Assembly (NCBI GenBank): GCA_002422285.1
Contig: DIUF01000079.1
Coordinates: 1-23,453 of the forward strand
From: Flavobacteriales bacterium UBA6165
Lineage (GTDB): Bacteria > Bacteroidota > Bacteroidia > Flavobacteriales_D > Crocinitomicaceae
DNA: 23,453 bases
Reading direction: 5' to 3'
Below the pieces are notes generated by a model. That model saw only the letters and a program-made list of their open reading frames with translations. It was not told where the DNA came from and did no database searches. A program made the translations under genes and the position numbers. Position 1 is the first letter of the stretch; each line of letters starts with the position of its first letter. Below are positions 23,359 to 23,453 of this stretch, in pieces.

Positions 23359-23453
23359 ATGAACCAACACTCCTCCTGTTTAATCTGCAATTCAACAGCC
23401 TTAAAACCGCTAAAAGACTATCAATCAACGCATTTGTGTAAGTGCAAATCGTG
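23359..23453 (+). CDS. Start of a probable zinc-finger class I methyltransferase (truncated by window edge)
   Basis: An open frame from ATG at 23359 runs to the window edge, giving 31 residues. Two cysteine pairs are visible: C-L-I-C near residues 7-10 and C-K-C near 27-29, with a hydrophobic/lysine stretch between them. This pattern, at the very N-terminus, is that of the small zinc-binding module that precedes S-adenosylmethionine methyltransferases in polysaccharide loci. Only the module is in view, so the methyltransferase part is an inference. It lies 73 bases after the formyltransferase gene on the same strand. Confidence 0.5.
   Translation, partial: MNQHSSCLICNSTALKPLKDYQSTHLCKCKS

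Noticed and set aside
23324..23362. Twelve-codon open frame ending in an ATGA overlap with the last gene
   Set aside because: Too short and of random composition; the overlap is the only support for a leader peptide.

Overview
The window is chromosomal DNA from a Bacteroidota bacterium, most likely a member of the Flavobacteriales. The evidence is a C-terminal type IX secretion (T9SS) sorting domain, a DUF4249-type lipoprotein, a UpxY/NusG-like antiterminator, a TonB protein with the Bacteroidota C-terminal sequence, and promoters of the Bacteroidota form (TTTG/TTG, about 17-19 bases, then TAnnTTTG). No tRNA, rRNA, CRISPR array or insertion sequence was seen, and no intergenic gap exceeds about 215 bases.

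Positions 1-11231 hold mostly housekeeping and envelope genes. A thiolase C-terminus ends at 123 and is followed by a strong terminator. A UbiA-like membrane protein comes next. Four minus-strand genes follow: a GH3-family enzyme, a large secreted CotH-kinase protein, the primosomal helicase PriA and a DUF4249 lipoprotein. A plus-strand set gcvH - VanZ-like - TonB then starts from a recognisable promoter and ends at a strong terminator (11199-11231).

Positions 11258-23453 form a surface-polysaccharide biosynthesis locus, all on the plus strand and continuing past the right edge. It opens with a consensus promoter and two regulators: a winged-helix protein with a degenerate nucleotidyltransferase-like domain, and a UpxY-like antiterminator. 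Then come gmd and fcl (GDP-L-fucose synthesis), a glycosyltransferase, a metallo-beta-lactamase-fold protein resembling the CMP-sialate hydroxylase/UlaG group, and a second glycosyltransferase. These are followed by a PIG-L deacetylase, a left-handed beta-helix acyltransferase, an LpxD-like acyltransferase, a third glycosyltransferase, a NodB-type polysaccharide deacetylase, a formyltransferase, and the start of a probable zinc-finger methyltransferase. Several genes overlap by 1-8 bases or abut, which suggests one translationally coupled operon.

The most interesting content is the set of glycan-modifying enzymes. Two adjacent modules each pair an amide deacylase with an acyl-donor enzyme: PIG-L with two beta-helix acyltransferases, and NodB deacetylase with formyltransferase. 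I infer that N-acetyl groups are removed and replaced by other acyl or formyl groups. A 3.7-kb segment (about 14384-18177) is clearly more AT-rich than its flanks and looks like an exchanged cassette. No flippase, polymerase, initiating sugar transferase or chain-length regulator is visible, so the rest of the pathway must lie elsewhere.
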